A stretch of 30,682 nucleotides of DNA from Acephala macrosclerotiorum (GCA_014904845.1 MU119670.1:1-30682), one strand, 5' to 3'; positions 14,238 through 23,070 are shown, counted from the first letter of the stretch. Made by a program: numbers and translations. The notes: generated from the sequence alone by a model not told the origin.

Positions 14238-14276
14238 NNNNNNNNNNNNNNNNNNNNNNNNNNNNNNNNNNNNNNN
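14238..14276. other. Assembly gap (39 N)
   Basis: Thirty-nine N, with T20 on the left and TTTT on the right. The assembler probably failed on the homopolymer. The true length is unknown, so distances across this point are unreliable. Confidence 0.99.
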
Positions 14277-15708
14277 TTTTAATTATTTTTTATAAACATT
14301 ATTAATTTTTTAATTTCGTATTTAAAAAAAAATTTATTATTAAAATTTTTTTTTATTTTTTTTATTTTAAAATATCGAAAAATTAATTTAATTTAAATTA
14401 CAATTTATTTTTATTAATAAATATATAAATATTTATTATTAAACGAGTTTTAATAATTTAATTATTAAAAAATCTTATATCGAATAATAAAATAATTTAA
14501 AAGTTTCATATAACGAATTATATCGAAAATTGTATTAATTTTTTTAAATTAAATATTATTGAAAAAAAATTCGTCGTTAAGAAATTCTTGAAATCGATTT
14601 TCGAAAAAAACTCGAAATTTATTATAAACTTTTTTAAATTTTTCGTAAATAGTATTATTAATAATTTTTTTATTAATATTAACAAATATTAAATTCACGA
14701 GAAATAAAATAAAAAAATTAAAATTTTTAAAATTATTAAAATAAATTCGATCGATAAAAGTTTTTGTTTTATAAACGTATAATTTCAATTTTTATGATTT
14801 TTTTTTTTATAATATTTAATTAAATTTACTTTAAAAAAATTTCAATTAAAATTCGATTTTTAATATTAAAAAAGAAATTTATTTAAATAATTTTTTTAAA
14901 AAATCGAAATAATTAATTTATCGTTTTTTTATAATTATTAAATTGCGAATAAATTATTTAAAATTTATTAAAAAAAAAAATTTAACGTATAATAAATTTA
15001 AATTTTAAAATATATTTATTTATTTTTTATAAAAAAATTAATTAATTTTATCGTTTTAATAAAATTTAATAAATTAAAAAAAAATAATAAAATAAAAAAA
15101 ATAGTTTTTAAAAAATTAATAAAATAATAATTATAATTTAAAATTCGTTTATAAAAATTAAATAATAAAAAAAAATATATATTATATAAAAAAAAAAAAT
15201 TTATTAAAAAAAATTCATTAGAAATAAAATTTTAATATATTAATTTCTTTAAAAAAAAATAATAAAATATTTTTTTTTTCGTTTATTTAAAAAAATTTTA
15301 TAAAATTAAAATTATTATAATTTTTAAATTAATAAACGATTTAATTAAAAAAATAAAAATAAAAACAATAAAAACTCGTAAAAATTAAAATCGATTTTTT
15401 ATTAACGTTTTTTATTTATATTAAAAAATAGTAAAAATATTTATAAATTAAAAACGAGTATTAAAATAAATTTAAATAAATCGAAAATTTTTTTTTTAAT
15501 ATATAATTTATAAATTTTAAATAATCGTATTTTTATAATTTCAATTTATTTTTCATTATTTTGAAAATATAAATTAAAATTTTTATAAAACGTTATATAA
15601 TAAACTCGATAAAATTATTTAATAAACAAATATTTATAAATATTTAAAATTTTAATACGATTAACGAAATTTAAAATATTAAAAAAAATAACGTTTAATT
15701 TTTAAATA
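14277..15708. other. AT-rich block with no identified gene
   Basis: Highly A/T, CpG-biased and much like the left arm. The only frame of note is 14549-14788 on the minus strand, listed separately. The last 5 bases of the original target (CTATT at 15709-15713) follow directly. Confidence 0.65.
14549..14788 (-). pseudogene. Short open frame of unknown origin, probable element remnant
   Basis: A 79-codon frame beginning at TTG, rich in Phe, Asn, Lys and Ile. It has charged and aromatic stretches (EKFKKVYNKF, FENRFQEFLNDE) that look more like a decayed real protein than random AT translation. No domain was recognised. Its position between two wrecked elements makes a gag remnant a reasonable guess. 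Chance is also possible in DNA with so few G and C. Confidence 0.25.
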
Positions 15709-15713
15709 CTATT
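15709..15713. repeat. Target site duplication CTATT, left copy
   Basis: Five bases directly before the left LTR, identical to 22043-22047 after the right LTR. Five-base duplications are usual for Ty1/copia integrases. The perfect match fixes both element ends. Confidence 0.95.
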
Positions 15714-15942
15714 TGTTGGAACGTCCGAGGACAAATCACGAAACACTAAGATCTTAGTCTGGTGTCAATGATTCAATTCTGTCTGCCTTTTCTCAGAAGA
15801 GGCATCCCTCTACCTATATAATTAAACAGAGTGAACGTAAGATTAAAGAGTGGACGCTAGGGCAACTGTTGCCAAGGGCAATAGAGATCATAGCTAAGAT
15901 CATCTAGTCGATCGCCTAAGCGATCACATGATTAAATCGACA
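15714..15942 (-). repeat. LTR, left copy (3' LTR of the element)
   Basis: 229 bp, aligning with 21814-22042 end to end without gaps. By hand alignment the two differ at 15 positions, all transitions, with mutated-looking bases split about evenly between copies (8 here, 7 in the other). Inside are a 14-bp perfect palindrome ACTAAGATCTTAGT (15745-15758), a hairpin GATCGC-CTAA-GCGATC (15910-15925) and a smaller one TTGCC-AAG-GGCAA (15869-15881). Confidence 0.96.
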
Positions 15943-16113
15943 CTGGCAACTCTCTTTTTGGAAGAAGACGCTCCTTTCAACTCGTAAACCAGATACAGGG
16001 GAGAGTACCACCGCGGCTACCAACGCGCTGTCCCGCTACCAAATACTAAAAAGAAATCTGATCGTGAATCAGTCGCTGTCACGTGTTGTAATGCCTGACC
16101 GATCAAACCAGAC

Positions 16114-16131
16114 TTGGGGGAATTCCCCCAA
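16114..16131. repeat. 18-bp perfect palindrome
   Basis: TTGGGGGAATTCCCCCAA, centred between 16122 and 16123. Every base pairs, including five consecutive G:C pairs, in an element that has otherwise lost many C and G. Role unknown; it could form a hairpin in the element RNA near its 3' end. Confidence 0.85.
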
Positions 16132-16172
16132 ACCCGGTGTTTATAACCTTTGAGCCAATCGAAAGCCCTACT

Positions 16173-16217
16173 CCCGAAAACACCGAAAATATCGAAAAAC
16201 ACCAAAAACACCAAAAC
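16173..16217. repeat. Imperfect 9-bp tandem repeat
   Basis: Five units of the type CACCGAAAA / CACCAAAAA in a row. One unit reads TATCGAAAA, which is the neighbouring unit with two C-to-T changes. On the minus strand it would encode an FGVF-like repeat if translation continued beyond the TGA. Confidence 0.7.
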
Positions 16218-16253
16218 AACAACTACACGTCTTTCTTTCCAATGCTGTCCTTC

Positions 16254-16895
16254 TCAACGACCGCTCTCTCCGCTATTCTCGCCCTCGCCGACTGATTCCT
16301 GGGCTTCGGGACGTTGCACCCATCCCTGTACTTTGACATTAAGGCGATTAGTGCTAACGAGCGACTCAAGTGCCTTGTTAGCGTTAAACTTGGTTATAGT
16401 ATCAGCTGGATTATTGTCCCCAGCAATCCATCGAATCTCCGAGAGTTCCCTGCGTTCATACAATTGTCTGATGGCCATGATATCGATCATGAGACGCTTC
16501 TCCTTGGTAGTGCCGAGCTTGACCATGCACTCGTAGAGAGAGAAAGAATCGGTGCAAATGACCACGGGAACTGGATTCAACTCGAGTCGCTTCATGATAA
16601 AATCAAAAGTAATAGAAATCGAGATTCTCATGTCGATTCCTGCTATCATTGCGTATAGCTCAAAAACTAGAACAGCACGAGTAACTCTTTTGCACTTCGT
16701 TGAACTCCAGTAGAGTAAATTGCCCCGCAAGTCGAATTGTCCATCGCTATAGATCTCATTACCAAAAACGACGACATACCCGATCTGCGAATTGAGGTCC
16801 TCATTCATAGCAAAGGAGCCGTCCACAAAAACGAAGAATTTCGTTGAATGTAAGTCCAGACAAAGAAACCGAAGCCCACGATCGAGATTGTCCAT
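16254..16895 (-). pseudogene. RNase H portion of the copia polyprotein
   Basis: RNase H removes the RNA strand of the RNA:DNA hybrid during cDNA synthesis. The catalytic acids are all present: Asp in FVFVDGSF (16821-16823), Glu in VLVFELYAM (16659-16661), Asp in VICTDSFSLY (16548-16550) and Asp in RWIAGDNNPADTITK (16416-16418). The segment is open for 213 codons to the TGA 16254-16256. The tail after WVQRPEAQ is a Gly/Glu/Ser-rich stretch. This is the longest best-preserved catalytic domain of the element. The TGA is the only TGA among the in-frame stops, so it may be the true end or may itself be a mutation, because the frame is open beyond it. Confidence 0.92.
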
Positions 16896-16901
16896 CTACT
16901 A

Positions 16902-18200
16902 TTGTAGCCGCTTATTCAGCGCTACAACTTGCCTCTTTTCGGGATGTTGGTATTGAGTTGCCGCCGACATGTCGTACGCAACTTCCGGTTGGCAGATAGA
17001 ACTGATGTATACTCCCCGAGCACGTTGCTCGAGGTACGTCTGCTTGTAAGAATCTGATTTCGAATCAATTAAATCTAAGCGCTTGCTTTGCTCTTTTTGC
17101 GAAAGCACAATCCCATTTCCGGTCTCATCCACTGCTAGCTTGCATCCGTTGAACAGCAGAAGAGTATTCGGCGTGAGGGACTCTATAGACTTAACTAGCA
17201 GCTTGGCCTTTTGCAGCTCAAAGTCCTCTAATTCTACAAAGGCCTGATCTCCCAAAATAAGCGTATCGTCGGTTTGCATGCCGACTATCCCGAATAGAGT
17301 ATAGTTACCCTTCGTAATGAGTAGACAGAGATCGAAGGTTGAGGGTTCCATCGAGAGCTTGTCTCTGTGGTAGACACTATACGTCCTATACTAGTGCATT
17401 CCCGCTTCCGGGACTCCGTAGAAAGGCTTAACCACCTTGAAGACGACGTTCGGTGGGAGCTCATCCGTCATTTCCTTCGAAGGCCTAGCGAAGATAACAC
17501 GTGCTAGTGGGGTTATTGATTGCACGTATACTTGGGTAATGTCTCTCAAATAAAGACTAATCCCCTTGGATTTGAGAGATAGAGCTAAAGCGACGATGAT
17601 TCGTTGACTGATGCGCTGAATAATCGGAAATTGAATCAGTATTGTCTTCTTACTTTTATCGTTGAATGCTTGGATCACAAGACGAGATTTCTCGTATGGA
17701 GTTGCCGTTCCCATGCCTTTGACCTCGTCTACTAGTTTTGAGCCGAAGATCCGTTGATTGTCAATCTCTTTCGAGTTATTGAAAATCAGTTCAAAGACTC
17801 CTTTCGCGATTAGTCTATCAATTTCCTTTTTACGGGAAACTGCGAATAGATCGTTTGAAGTAGTAATGATCCTTTTTGCGCGAAAGTCTATAGACAATTG
17901 CTTATCTTTAGTCTCTTTTTCGGTCAAGTAAACTTCGAAAGCTTCTATATCTATGCAAGTTGTTATATAGATGTGTTCGTCGGGACTGGAAACGTAGAAA
18001 GAGATCTCTATTGCAATTCGAGATAAGCGTGGGTTCTTTTTCGAAGCATACGGGGTTTTCTCGGCCGAGCGAAGTAAATCAGGTATGTCTTCTCCTATTC
18101 TCGGACTCTTTCTAGAGGGATTTGATTCTGGGTCTAGATCCTCTGGCAAGTTTTTTTTTAATGAATAATCTTTTGGTTGCTCTCCGAGTTGCTCGGGGTC
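16902..18200 (-). pseudogene. Reverse transcriptase portion of the copia polyprotein
   Basis: RT copies the element RNA into cDNA inside the particle. After an acidic linker (PEDLDPESN) come the fingers (EKGVFE-like KGVFELIF, GTATPYEKSRLVIQAFND) and palm. The first catalytic Asp is in LYLRDITQVY at 17541-17543. The paired acids are in GIVGMQTDDTLIL at 17265-17270, the copia TDD equivalent of YxDD. All three are intact. A TAG at 17391-17393 sits between them after PFYGVPEAGMH; a tryptophan codon is the likely original since the next codons continue the family pattern. Two adjacent TAG at 16896-16901 separate RT/connection from RNase H. About 430 codons in this section. Confidence 0.92.
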
Positions 18201-19139
18201 TTAGTAGAATGGTTTTACCGCAGTACTGCGAAAGCTCCTTAGTCCATTTAGCAATTGTAGTTGATATGTCTCTCTATCTATTACTAAAAGCGTGTACAGT
18301 CCTCTCCATCCTTTGCTTTCCCTCCAAATAAGCACGTTTGAATTTAGAGGTAAATCGACCAAGTGATAGTTCCGTGGACCATTTCTCATCCGTAGAGCGT
18401 CGTTGATTTAGCGAATAACGTGACATTCTCGGACCGCGGTCATTGCACTTTTTACCGCTTTAACTCTGGCGGCAATTGATACTGTAGGCGCGTTCCATTG
18501 TGATATTCGAGAGTAGGCGCCGAAAATAAGAAGTGTGGAGATAATACTGTTCGATCCCGCCGTATTATTGACTACTTTGATCGCCATTTGAAATCGCTTT
18601 TTTTTCCGCAAATCGAAGAATTCTCGGAGTAGTATATTATACGCACGTCTCAATGGGGCGTGGTACCTCTTTACTAGACCAATCGAATTGTGGGTTTTTA
18701 TCGGTATAGTCTTCGAGTCGATGTCTATACTCTTAGCGTTATCGCGGAATTCCTTAGAGTTGAAATTCGTTCCGGGGTTATGAATAGCAAATGCCGATAG
18801 TCCAAAGTAAACGTCGATCCAACACGCTCGAAAAGCGTTCCATGCCTCTTTCACCGACATATCTATAAGGAACCTCGCGGTTTGAAATGCTGTAGCCTCG
18901 TTTACGACCTAAAATACTGGCTTCCCGTCGATCCACAATACGTCTAAGTAGACAAAGTAATTGAAGTCATGGTCGTCGCGCAGTGTAAACTTGAAACGAC
19001 CGGGGGATTTACTATTCATTTGATATTGCTGGCAGAACCTCGTCATCTTCTTAATTTCTTCGAAGTTCGTGGGATGTTCTCCACGCTCTAGTACTCGCGC
19101 GAATCTGGCGGCCGATGGGTATTCGAAGCGCCTGTGCAA
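18201..19139 (-). pseudogene. Integrase portion of the copia polyprotein, catalytic residues lost
   Basis: Integrase inserts the cDNA into the genome. The N-terminal zinc finger keeps its first His (LHRRF, 19134-19136) and first Cys (19032-19034), but the second His position reads Tyr (19119-19121, TAC) and the second Cys position reads Tyr (19023-19025, TAT). The core runs across the TAG at 18909-18911. A candidate first catalytic Asp is present at 18942-18944; the second reads Asn (18777-18779, AAC) and the Glu reads Lys (18669-18671, AAG). Asn and Lys are separated by exactly 35 residues, the DDX35E spacing, which supports the assignment. The C-terminal part follows the TAA at 18408-18410 (MRNGPRNYHLVDLPLNS, GLYTLL, FRSTAVKPFY) and ends at the TAA 18201-18203. 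All four changes are single transitions. Confidence 0.88.
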
Positions 19140-19874
19140 TCGTCTGAGCTCCGTCTCAATCAAATGACAAATAGTGAAACCAGCCCCTACCGTAGAAACC
19201 TTACAACTACTATAAACCAAGCTTTCGAGTGGATCAAGCAGCATCCAAGGATGTCCAAACGCTCTAATAATAGGCGTACGCCGTCCATCTCGAACAAGCA
19301 CGTTATCAAGGTTGTCGAACTTAATTCGCAGTTTGTCCATATCTTGAAAACATAATAGGAAAGGCACGTCTACTGGGACCACGTGAAACGTAACACGTCC
19401 AATTGGCATATCGACGTCGATAGTCCTAAGAGATGAAGTTTCGCCGATTCCAAACTTAATCACTACCTCTCCAACTCTAGATCCGTCCAATTTGACGTTT
19501 CGAATCCATTGGAGAACCAGGTACTGGCCTTCGCCGGCAGTCGATCGTTGGGCGGCGCCAGTATCGACCATAATACCCATAAAAACGTCTGATGCGTAGC
19601 GGCTCGTCAAGTACGCCTCTGTATTAGTAGACATCGAAGGCGGTCTCGGTTGCATTGCGACACTCGATATCGTATGGTAAATTGATTGACGATCGAGTAA
19701 TTCGATGATCCTAGGTCTATCAACCGTGCCGTGAAATGTCATAAAGTAATTGATCGATCGCGTGACATCGTTTCCGTGTAAATCTCCTTCCCTAGCAAAT
19801 TCAACGACGAATTGTTCGTATTCCTCAACGATATCGAAGTCTAATCCTTCGAACTCAATTACGAACTGAGTCAT
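19140..19874 (-). pseudogene. Aspartic protease portion of the copia polyprotein
   Basis: The protease cleaves the polyprotein into its mature parts. The active-site triplet DTG lies at 19557-19565 inside the context FMGIMVDTGAAQRSTAG, a strong match to the fungal copia form, so the catalytic Asp is intact. Downstream text (FHVVPVDVPFLLCFQDMDKL) fits the second half of the fold, with a hydrophobic flap-side strand and a conserved DMDKL. The segment is uninterrupted for 321 codons up to the TAG at 18909-18911, which lies in the integrase. It follows the zinc knuckle in the same frame with no stop between. The downstream limit against the integrase zinc finger is approximate. Confidence 0.88.
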
Positions 19875-19940
19875 CTTGTTTTTGTCGAACGGTCTCGATT
19901 TCTTAAAGCCGTCGTATGCTCTTTTTCTTTCTTTTAGCGT

Positions 19941-21458
19941 ATGGCGAGTACTCCAACAATCCGAGTTCTCACAAACGAAGCACTTCTTCCCGTTTTAGTA
20001 TGTTGTCGATCTCTTGTGACTAGTTCGATCGCTATATCGAGTGCTTTTACTGTGATATTTGCGGTCTGTGAAGTATGATCCGATCATGTCTCGATGGGCT
20101 TCTCTTTTTCCGGCTATAAAAGTTCTAGAGACTGTTTCTACTTCCGCTTGAAGTGAAATCGCGTTGCGGACGTCTTCGTATACCGCTTGGAAGTTCGGTG
20201 AAAGTCGAAGGAGCGCCTGGTGGCACTCTAGTACGCTCCGGCAAGCGTAGTAAAGCTTGTTCCGTATAGTGGTCTTTGTTCGCATATCCGGGCGTAGGTC
20301 AAACTGTTTCTAGATCAGTTTTTGGCGCAATATCTCGAAGCATTCGAGGGTCGTCTTATCTGGGTTTTGCGCTCGAACTAACGCGAGTATAACCGTGTTC
20401 TATTAATTGAGTATCCTGTTCCGGCGTTTTTCGATTTCGAAGTTCGATCTTACAATCTCAATCATTCTGTCGAAAAACAAGCCTTTTCCAGCGAGCTTCT
20501 AGTAATAAAACTCGCTAATTTCGTCGATAAATATAATCGAAAACGCGTCACGATAATTCTCAGGTCTAACGCTTGCTTTCGGACATAAGTCTTCGAATAC
20601 TCGTATAGACATATCCAATGAGTTTTCTCCTTTGTAGTATTTGAGTTTATCGTCGTAGATCTTCATGAGAGTAGTTAATTCTTTATCGAGACTGGGTGTT
20701 ACTTGATTCTCGCGATCGAAATTGTATATTGATCGATTAGAATCCTCTGGCAGCTTTTCAGCTTCTAGTGATAGTAAAAACGACGGGTTTCGTTTCGAGT
20801 TTTCGTTCTTTGACAGCAAATCTAGTAACAATATCCTATTGCGCTCTTAGAATTGTTTTTAGAGTGTCGTACGTTCGAGTAGCGTCGTCTGCTCTATAGG
20901 AAGTCCTGTGGCAAGTCTTGGTAATTGAGAAGGGAGGTTCGGAAGTGCCAATACCATCTCTTTAATCTTCTCGATAGGAATGGCGGAAAACGCTAGTTTT
21001 CGGGCCTGCTCTGTCTCTGGATCGACTATATTCCTCCATAAGTTAAAGTTTTTTACCAAGCTCATTTCTACAACCTCTTCATACGGCCACTTTGATTATC
21101 TCTTCTCATTTGCGATGTCTGCCAATACTCTTAAGACTTTGGTAAATCGTCTTTCCGATACCCATACTCCGTTCATTCGCAACGCTTTACGTAGTTTTCT
21201 TTTCGTGTCTCCGTTTATTTTCTTCTCAAATATTTCTTTTGTCCATTTTGGAAATGCTTCTCCATATTCCACTTATAATCCATGGTCTCGATCACCCCTC
21301 GCCTTGAAACTCTGTATCCATTCCAATGTATATTGTATCGAATCGAAAGGTAAAAAAGGTAGTAAAAGAACCTCTCCCTGATCAGAGCCGTACTCTGAGA
21401 GAGTGTGATCGTACTCTCGAAAAACATTTTATCGAGTCGTATCGTGCCCGATAGACAT
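19941..21458 (-). pseudogene. Gag (capsid/nucleocapsid) portion of the copia polyprotein
   Basis: Gag packages the element RNA into cytoplasmic particles. About 490 codons of acidic and helical-looking sequence (segments such as LSEYGSDQGEVL, WPYEEVVEM and SLEAEKLPEDSN) precede the zinc knuckle, with ten of the sixteen premature stops, so this part is the worst damaged. The nucleocapsid end reads KKCFVCENSDCWSTRHT at 19938-19988, a CX2CX4CX4H knuckle in which Cys and His at the last two places are swapped compared with the retroviral CX2CX4HX4C form. To my knowledge this order is common in fungal copia elements. A TAA at 19995-19997 sits just before the knuckle. Capsid fold assignment is by position only. 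Confidence 0.8.
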
Positions 21459-21813
21459 ATTGGTTCGACGAGTCTTCGTATTAAGCTCGTGAGAATTGTT
21501 TTTTTTTTTTTTTTTTTTTGGTGTTATTCAACAAGTTACAATAAAGTACTCGTTGTTAATACGCGATAAAGCGTGGAGTAGAGAATCAACCAGTTTCAAG
21601 CCGAGGAAAACAAAGCGGGCGTAGGATCGCAATATCCTTTGGAGATTTGGTAGTCTCCTTTAGCACAAGCAAAAACTACTCTCTCTCACGTTCAATTAAA
21701 CCAGTAGATTGCGTACAATCTGAGCTTTCTTATTCGATCGATTTTATTCAATTGCTATTTCTTCGTAAGTAACTTTACTGCTCTGTGGTCGAACGAATTC
21801 AATCACTGATCAG
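21459..21813 (-). other. 5' leader of the copia element
   Basis: About 355 bases between the 5' LTR and the gag start. Near the middle is an uninterrupted T21 on the plus strand (21499-21519), which is A21 in the element RNA. The first bases after the LTR (minus strand CTGATCAGTGATTG) do not contain a TGG that would match a tRNA 3' CCA end, so the primer is not identified; an internal or half-tRNA primer, as used by some copia elements, remains possible. Confidence 0.6.
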
Positions 21814-22042
21814 TGCCGGAACGTTCGAAGACAAATCACGAAATACTAAGATCTTAGTCTAGTATCAATGATTCAATTCTGTCTGCCTCTTCTCAGAAGG
21901 GGCATCCTTCTACCTATATAATTAAACAGAGTGGACGTAAGATTAAAGAGTGGACGCTAGAGCAACTGTTGCCAAGGGCAATAGAGATCATAGCTAAGAT
22001 CATCTAGCCGATCGCCTAAGCGATCACATGATTGAACCGACA
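21814..22042 (-). repeat. LTR, right copy (5' LTR of the element)
   Basis: 229 bp, gap-free partner of 15714-15942. In the element's direction this copy would carry the promoter. It has the same palindromes: ACTAAGATCTTAGT at 21845-21858 and GATCGC-CTAA-GCGATC at 22010-22025. The outer boundary is fixed by the CTATT duplication. Confidence 0.96.
21914..21926 (-). promoter_or_regulatory. TATA-like box in the 5' LTR
   Basis: Minus strand reads TTTAATTATATAGG in otherwise mixed sequence, placed mid-LTR as expected for an LTR promoter; transcription would begin some tens of bases further on (towards lower coordinates). The same box is in the other LTR near 15814-15826. Based on motif and position only. 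Confidence 0.35.
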
Positions 22043-22047
22043 CTATT
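22043..22047. repeat. Target site duplication CTATT, right copy
   Basis: Identical to 15709-15713 and directly next to the right LTR end. The empty site would therefore have been AT-rich DNA joining 15713 to 22048. Confidence 0.95.
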
Positions 22048-22330
22048 TATATTATACGTACAATTAATTATTAAACGTATATTATTTGATTAAAACTCGC
22101 GAATTAATTAGAATAAAATAGTATTAAATTGCGATAAAATAATAATAATTTTATATTTTTTTAATATAAATGTAAATATATTATAATATTTTTTATTATC
22201 AATAGTAAATTTTTTGAGTTTAATTAGCGTAGAAATCGAAACGAAGAAAAAAATAAATCGAAAAATTCGAGAAATTTAAAAAATTTAAAAAAATAAAAAA
22301 TTTTATATAAAAAAACTAATAATAATAATA

Positions 22331-22366
22331 TTGTTATTGTTATTATCGTCGTTGTTATCGTTATCG
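22331..22366. repeat. Decayed trinucleotide repeat
   Basis: Units of GTT, ATT, ATC and GTC follow each other in one phase. The mixture looks like a former GTC- or GTT-type trinucleotide repeat altered by transitions. It follows a short AAT repeat at about 22318-22330. Confidence 0.6.
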
Positions 22367-22809
22367 CCAATTAATAAAATTGATTGAAAAAATAAAATAT
22401 TAATATTAATAATTTTTTAAAATTTAACGTTTTAAATATTTATATTATTAATAATAACGATCGATTATTTTTTAAATTTATTTGTAAAAATCGAAAAAAA
22501 ATTTTTAATATATTTTTTAATTATTAAAAATTTGTAAAAATAAAAAATAAAATATAATTTTTTTAAATTTTTTTTATTTAAATTTATAATTATTAAATCG
22601 TCGTTTGTATTTTTTAAATATTTTTTTTATAATCGATAAATCGAAAAAATATTTTTATAAATAATATATTATAAATTTTATTTTTTTTAATAATAATTAT
22701 ATTAATAATTTTAATAATTTCGCGAAATATAAAACGTTTTATACGAAATATTTATTCGAGTTTTTAATATATATATTTACCGTAAAATTTATTAATAAAA
22801 TTTTTAATA

Positions 22810-23070
22810 AATTATTGTAATAGAATTATATGTTTTCTTTTCAAAATTTTTTGTAAATAATTAATTTCGAGAGTAATACTGATTACGTATTTTTTAGTAC
22901 ATAAAAAACTTTCGTTTACTATAAACTAATTAACAACTTTTTCTATTTCTATTTTGATTAATTGATTGATTTACGAATTACGAATTATTTCGAATAAATT
23001 TAATCTATTGATTAAAACGAATTGATCTACGATTGAATTTTTTTGTTTTGTGTTTTATTGTTTTTCTATA
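22810..23070 (+). repeat. Inverted repeat arm, right copy
   Basis: Matches the reverse complement of 13790-14050 over about 260 bases. Before the copia element jumped in, the two arms were about 2.4 kb apart (not counting the unknown gap). It lies upstream of the gypsy-type gag, in the place where a 5' LTR or leader would be, but clear TG...CA ends were not identified. Confidence 0.7.

Larger units (their letters stand above)
15943..16253 (-). other. 3' region between gag-pol stop and 3' LTR
   Basis: About 310 bases with near-normal GC. A purine-rich run AAAAAGAGAG (minus strand, 15950-15959) lies a few bases from the 3' LTR and is the best candidate polypurine tract, though it does not abut the LTR. 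The gag-pol frame stays open past its TGA for 78 more codons, to a TAG at 16017-16019, so part of this could once have been coding. It contains an 18-bp palindrome and a 9-bp tandem repeat, listed separately. Confidence 0.6.
16254..21458 (-). pseudogene. Copia gag-pol polyprotein, single frame with 16 premature stops
   Basis: All protein-like segments between 21458 and 16254 lie in one minus-strand frame, giving 1,734 codons from ATG 21456-21458 to TGA 16254-16256. The premature stops are nine TAA (first bases of the plus-strand triplets 21429, 21273, 21096, 20859, 20847, 20403, 19995, 18408, 18201) and seven TAG (20499, 20400, 20310, 18909, 17391, 16899, 16896). There is no frameshift. Each stop is explainable as CAA or CAG changed by C-to-T, or TGG changed by G-to-A. 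The start was chosen because it is the furthest upstream in-frame ATG with no stop before it in the leader reading; it is followed only nine codons later by a stop. The next in-frame ATG is 21174-21176. Domains are annotated below. Confidence 0.93.
15714..22042 (-). mobile_element. Complete Ty1/copia LTR retrotransposon, inactivated by transitions
   Basis: A 6,329-bp element bounded by two 229-bp direct LTRs starting TG and ending CA and by CTATT duplications. Read on the minus strand the order is 5' LTR (21814-22042), leader with an A21 tract, a single gag-pol frame (21458 to 16254), a 3' untranslated stretch, then 3' LTR (15714-15942). Domain order gag, protease, integrase, RT, RNase H is that of Ty1/copia (Pseudoviridae-like), not Ty3/gypsy. 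Base composition jumps from nearly pure A/T to normal exactly at the LTR ends. The whole pol frame is kept without indels but carries 16 premature stops, so the copy is non-autonomous. No primer-binding site matching a tRNA 3' end was recognised next to the 5' LTR. Confidence 0.97.

Noticed and set aside
15943..15975. tRNA primer-binding site beside the left LTR (TGGCAAC...)
   Set aside because: TGG next to the left LTR is tempting, but the element runs on the minus strand, so this end is the 3' side and cannot be the primer site.
16150..16536. Plus-strand frames over the copia element (also 16314-16658, 18122-18331, 19134-19355, 20980-21381)
   Set aside because: They are complements of the minus-strand gag-pol frame, show no domain, and share no order or codon pattern with each other.
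21215..21427. Minus-strand ATG frame overlapping the gag N-terminus
   Set aside because: It is out of frame with all the recognised domains; the gag-pol frame reads through the same DNA with a more protein-like, acidic sequence.
22331..22366. Coding trinucleotide expansion
   Set aside because: No open frame surrounds it, and the mixed units fit a decayed repeat in non-coding DNA.
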